DNA from: Verrucomicrobiota bacterium
Lineage (GTDB): Bacteria > Verrucomicrobiota > Kiritimatiellia > JAAZAB01
NCBI GenBank assembly: GCA_018898455.1
Contig: JAHIJO010000205.1
Span: 1-36,866 of the forward strand
Direction: 5' to 3'
Length of the DNA stretch: 36,866 nt
Shown here: positions 35,219-36,866 of the stretch, piece by piece
Layout of the letters: each line of letters opens with the position of its first letter
Numbering within the stretch: position 1 is the stretch's first letter
Made by a program: the position numbers and the translations under genes
The notes under the pieces: generated by a model
Databases searched by the model: none
The model's input: the letters and a program-made list of their open reading frames with translations, nothing else
Told to the model about the DNA's origin: nothing

Positions 35219-35235
35219 GGAGTCCTCCTTATCGT

Positions 35236-36866
35236 TTAATGAAAAGAAACAACCGTTCCCGCGCTCAGGGATGTCGTTAGCCGCAACGCTTGATAACCCG
35301 AATAAAGGCCGCCATAGTCAGCGGCGCCAACGGTGACAATGCCATAAGTGTATTGGACAAAAGGCGAGGTCACGGCGCTCAGGAGGTTGGTCATGTTGTC
35401 GCTGAAGACTGCGCCGGTGATATTGGTCGCGATGAGAAAGTCCATGAAGCCCGGGGTCAGCGGCCTGAAAGAGGTGCCCGAAATGAGCGAATAGGACACC
35501 CGCGCGCGATTCAGGTTGATGGACCTGCTGATGCCCGGGAGAATCACCATATCATGTGCGCTCTCGCTGAATTCCAGAAAGAGCATGCCGTTTGTCGTGC
35601 TCGCGGCGGAGTTGGTGAAGACAAGATTGGCATTCGTGACGATCAGAGTGCCGGCGCTGTTGCTTCCACCCGGCACGAGCCGGCCCGTGCTATTAATTGT
35701 ACGCACCGTCGAAGTGCTGCCAATCATGCCGCTGCCGCTCAACGTCCCGCGCAAATCGGAATCGGCGGCGCTAACCTGAAGATTCCCGCTGTTCAGCGTC
35801 ACCGTGCTGTTACTCCATACCAACAATTTGGCGAAACCGCACGTTACGGTGCTGTTGGTGCCGATCGTCATAAATCCCCCTGGCCCACTCGGGCCACCGA
35901 CGTAGCCCCCCAGCATAATGCCGTCGCCGCCCGAGCCTGAAAGGTATGCGCTACCGCCATCCGTCACCTCAAAGCGGCCGAGTTGGTTATCGGCGCCCAA
36001 GGTAAACCCAAAGTTATAAAACTCGAAGCGTCCGCCGTTACGAACCCGGACATCAGCGCCGGCGCCGGGACCACGCCAGGTGCAGTTAGATGCCGACCTC
36101 AGCCTGGAGTTCGTACCGTCAACGATGACTTGATCATACACCCCAAAATTCCCGGTGCCAAAAATATCCATGAAGCCGCCGTCCAGCACCTCCAGAGTGG
36201 ATGTCTTGGAACTGGTGCCGTGTCCCACGAACAGACCTGGCGCCCGCAGAACCGATCCGGAGCCGGATACGACCACATGGCCCTCTCCGCTCGCCACATA
36301 GTTGCCTATGAAAAGGCTTTTGTTCGTAATTGCCAGAACGCTTCCATTGGTGACAATCAGGCGTCCGTAGCCCGCGTATCCGACATGCACCCAATTGGGC
36401 TCTCCAGAGACTTCGCCAAGCGTCTGGATGATTACCGGGCCATTTGCCACGACCAGCGTGCCGGTGGCGCCGCTGGCCTCCCCCAGGTTAAATGCATACG
36501 TTATAATCACCGTGCCGTTCGACAGCGAAAGCCAGCCGTTATCGCCGCTGCTTGTTCCGATGGAGGCGTTATTGGAAAGAGCCCGATATGTCAGGCCGTT
36601 CAGGTTGAAGGCAACCTGATCTTTGCGAACGCGGAACGTGGTGTTTGTGACGGCGACGTCAAAGGTGACCGTGTAGGGACTGCCGGCATTTTTGTTAAAA
36701 TTGGCGCCGTCCGTATTGCCCGGCGCTGTGCCGTCGGTCCAGTTGGCCCCGACGCTGAAATCGCCGTCCACGGCATTGGTCCAGTAGTCATCCGCCGCAA
36801 AGCAGGCGCCGGCGCCGGAAAACCAGATCGCCATCCCAAGGAGAAAAATCGATCCACGCTTTAATG
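35236..36866 (-). CDS. Secreted beta-helix repeat (autotransporter-passenger-like) protein, 5' end missing
   Basis: The frame is open beyond the track ATG to the window edge, and the added residues (LKRGSIFLLG) complete a signal peptide ending at about CFA. The true start therefore lies outside the window. At least 542 residues are visible. They start with the ANWTDGTAPGNTDGANF motif common to passenger-type and PEP-CTERM proteins. Gly/Ser/Thr/Asn-rich strands follow, repeating about every 20-25 residues (GRLIVTNGSVLAI, GHVVVSGSGSVLRA, STLEVLDGGFMDI, VRVRNGGRFEF). No beta-barrel, PEP-CTERM or other sorting tail is seen at the C-terminus. Probably a surface or glycan-binding protein. It is the first visible gene of the leftward operon. 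Confidence 0.8.
   Translation of the reverse strand, partial: LKRGSIFLLGMAIWFSGAGACFAADDYWTNAVDGDFSVGANWTDGTAPGNTDGANFNKNAGSPYTVTFDVAVTNTTFRVRKDQVAFNLNGLTYRALSNNASIGTSSGDNGWLSLSNGTVIITYAFNLGEASGATGTLVVANGPVIIQTLGEVSGEPNWVHVGYAGYGRLIVTNGSVLAITNKSLFIGNYVASGEGHVVVSGSGSVLRAPGLFVGHGTSSKTSTLEVLDGGFMDIFGTGNFGVYDQVIVDGTNSRLRSASNCTWRGPGAGADVRVRNGGRFEFYNFGFTLGADNQLGRFEVTDGGSAYLSGSGGDGIMLGGYVGGPSGPGGFMTIGTNSTVTCGFAKLLVWSNSTVTLNSGNLQVSAADSDLRGTLSGSGMIGSTSTVRTINSTGRLVPGGSNSAGTLIVTNANLVFTNSAASTTNGMLFLEFSESAHDMVILPGISRSINLNRARVSYSLISGTSFRPLTPGFMDFLIATNITGAVFSDNMTNLLSAVTSPFVQYTYGIVTVGAADYGGLYSGYQALRLTTSLSAGTVVSFH

Noticed and set aside
35983-36864. 293-aa plus-strand ORF
   Set aside because: Antisense of the beta-helix repeat protein; composition mirrors its Gly/Ser/Thr codons.

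Overview
The window looks like chromosome of a free-living polysaccharide degrader, most likely from the PVC superphylum (Kiritimatiellota, Lentisphaerota or Verrucomicrobiota). This is inferred from family content only: GH123/DUF4091-type, DUF4838 and GHL6-like proteins, a secreted SUMF1-domain protein, beta-helix surface proteins and a heparinase II/III-type lyase, in moderately GC-rich DNA. I saw no rRNA, tRNA, CRISPR array or transposase gene.

Layout. (1) 1-520: a structured, apparently noncoding stretch. On the minus strand it reads as a TATAAT box, several nested hairpins, a hairpin with a U-run, and a hairpin that hides a Shine-Dalgarno (SD) sequence in front of an ATG that runs off the left edge. 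This is the architecture of a riboswitch or attenuator leader. (2) 520-2349 (+): two tandem paralogous secreted OB-fold-like proteins, each followed by an intrinsic terminator, then exonuclease III. (3) 11145-2383 (-): a carbohydrate operon in transcription order: TIM-barrel sugar isomerase/epimerase, Gfo/Idh/MocA oxidoreductase, GH2 beta-galactosidase, zinc MDR dehydrogenase, SrlD-like SDR, and rhamnulokinase. A 155-bp MITE-like insertion separates the last two. (4) 11363-21192 (+): a divergent operon with a 36-aa Cys-rich basic small protein, a GH123/DUF4091-like protein, an alpha/alpha-barrel protein, a 1142-aa secreted multidomain barrel protein, a GHL6-like glycosidase and an M28 metallopeptidase. 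Back-to-back promoter candidates lie at 11224-11305. (5) Right edge to 21301 (-): ten closely packed genes in transcription order: a secreted beta-helix repeat protein (cut by the edge), DUF4838, GH16-like, a frameshifted beta-helix-module gene, heparinase II/III-like lyase, GH42-like protein, GH123/DUF4091-like paralogue, a beta-helix/deacetylase-like fusion, a 93-aa secreted peptide and a SUMF1 protein. The last three are coupled by GTGA and ATGA overlaps.

How the genes fit together (inference). Secreted proteins (heparinase-like lyase, GH16-like, DUF4838, beta-helix proteins) would bind and open a complex glycan. Cytoplasmic glycosidases would trim the products. The oxidoreductases, isomerase and sugar kinase would convert released sugars into central metabolism. 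The window has no SusC/D pair, transporter, sulfatase or transcriptional regulator, so it is not a classical Bacteroidetes-type PUL. The substrate cannot be fixed from sequence alone.
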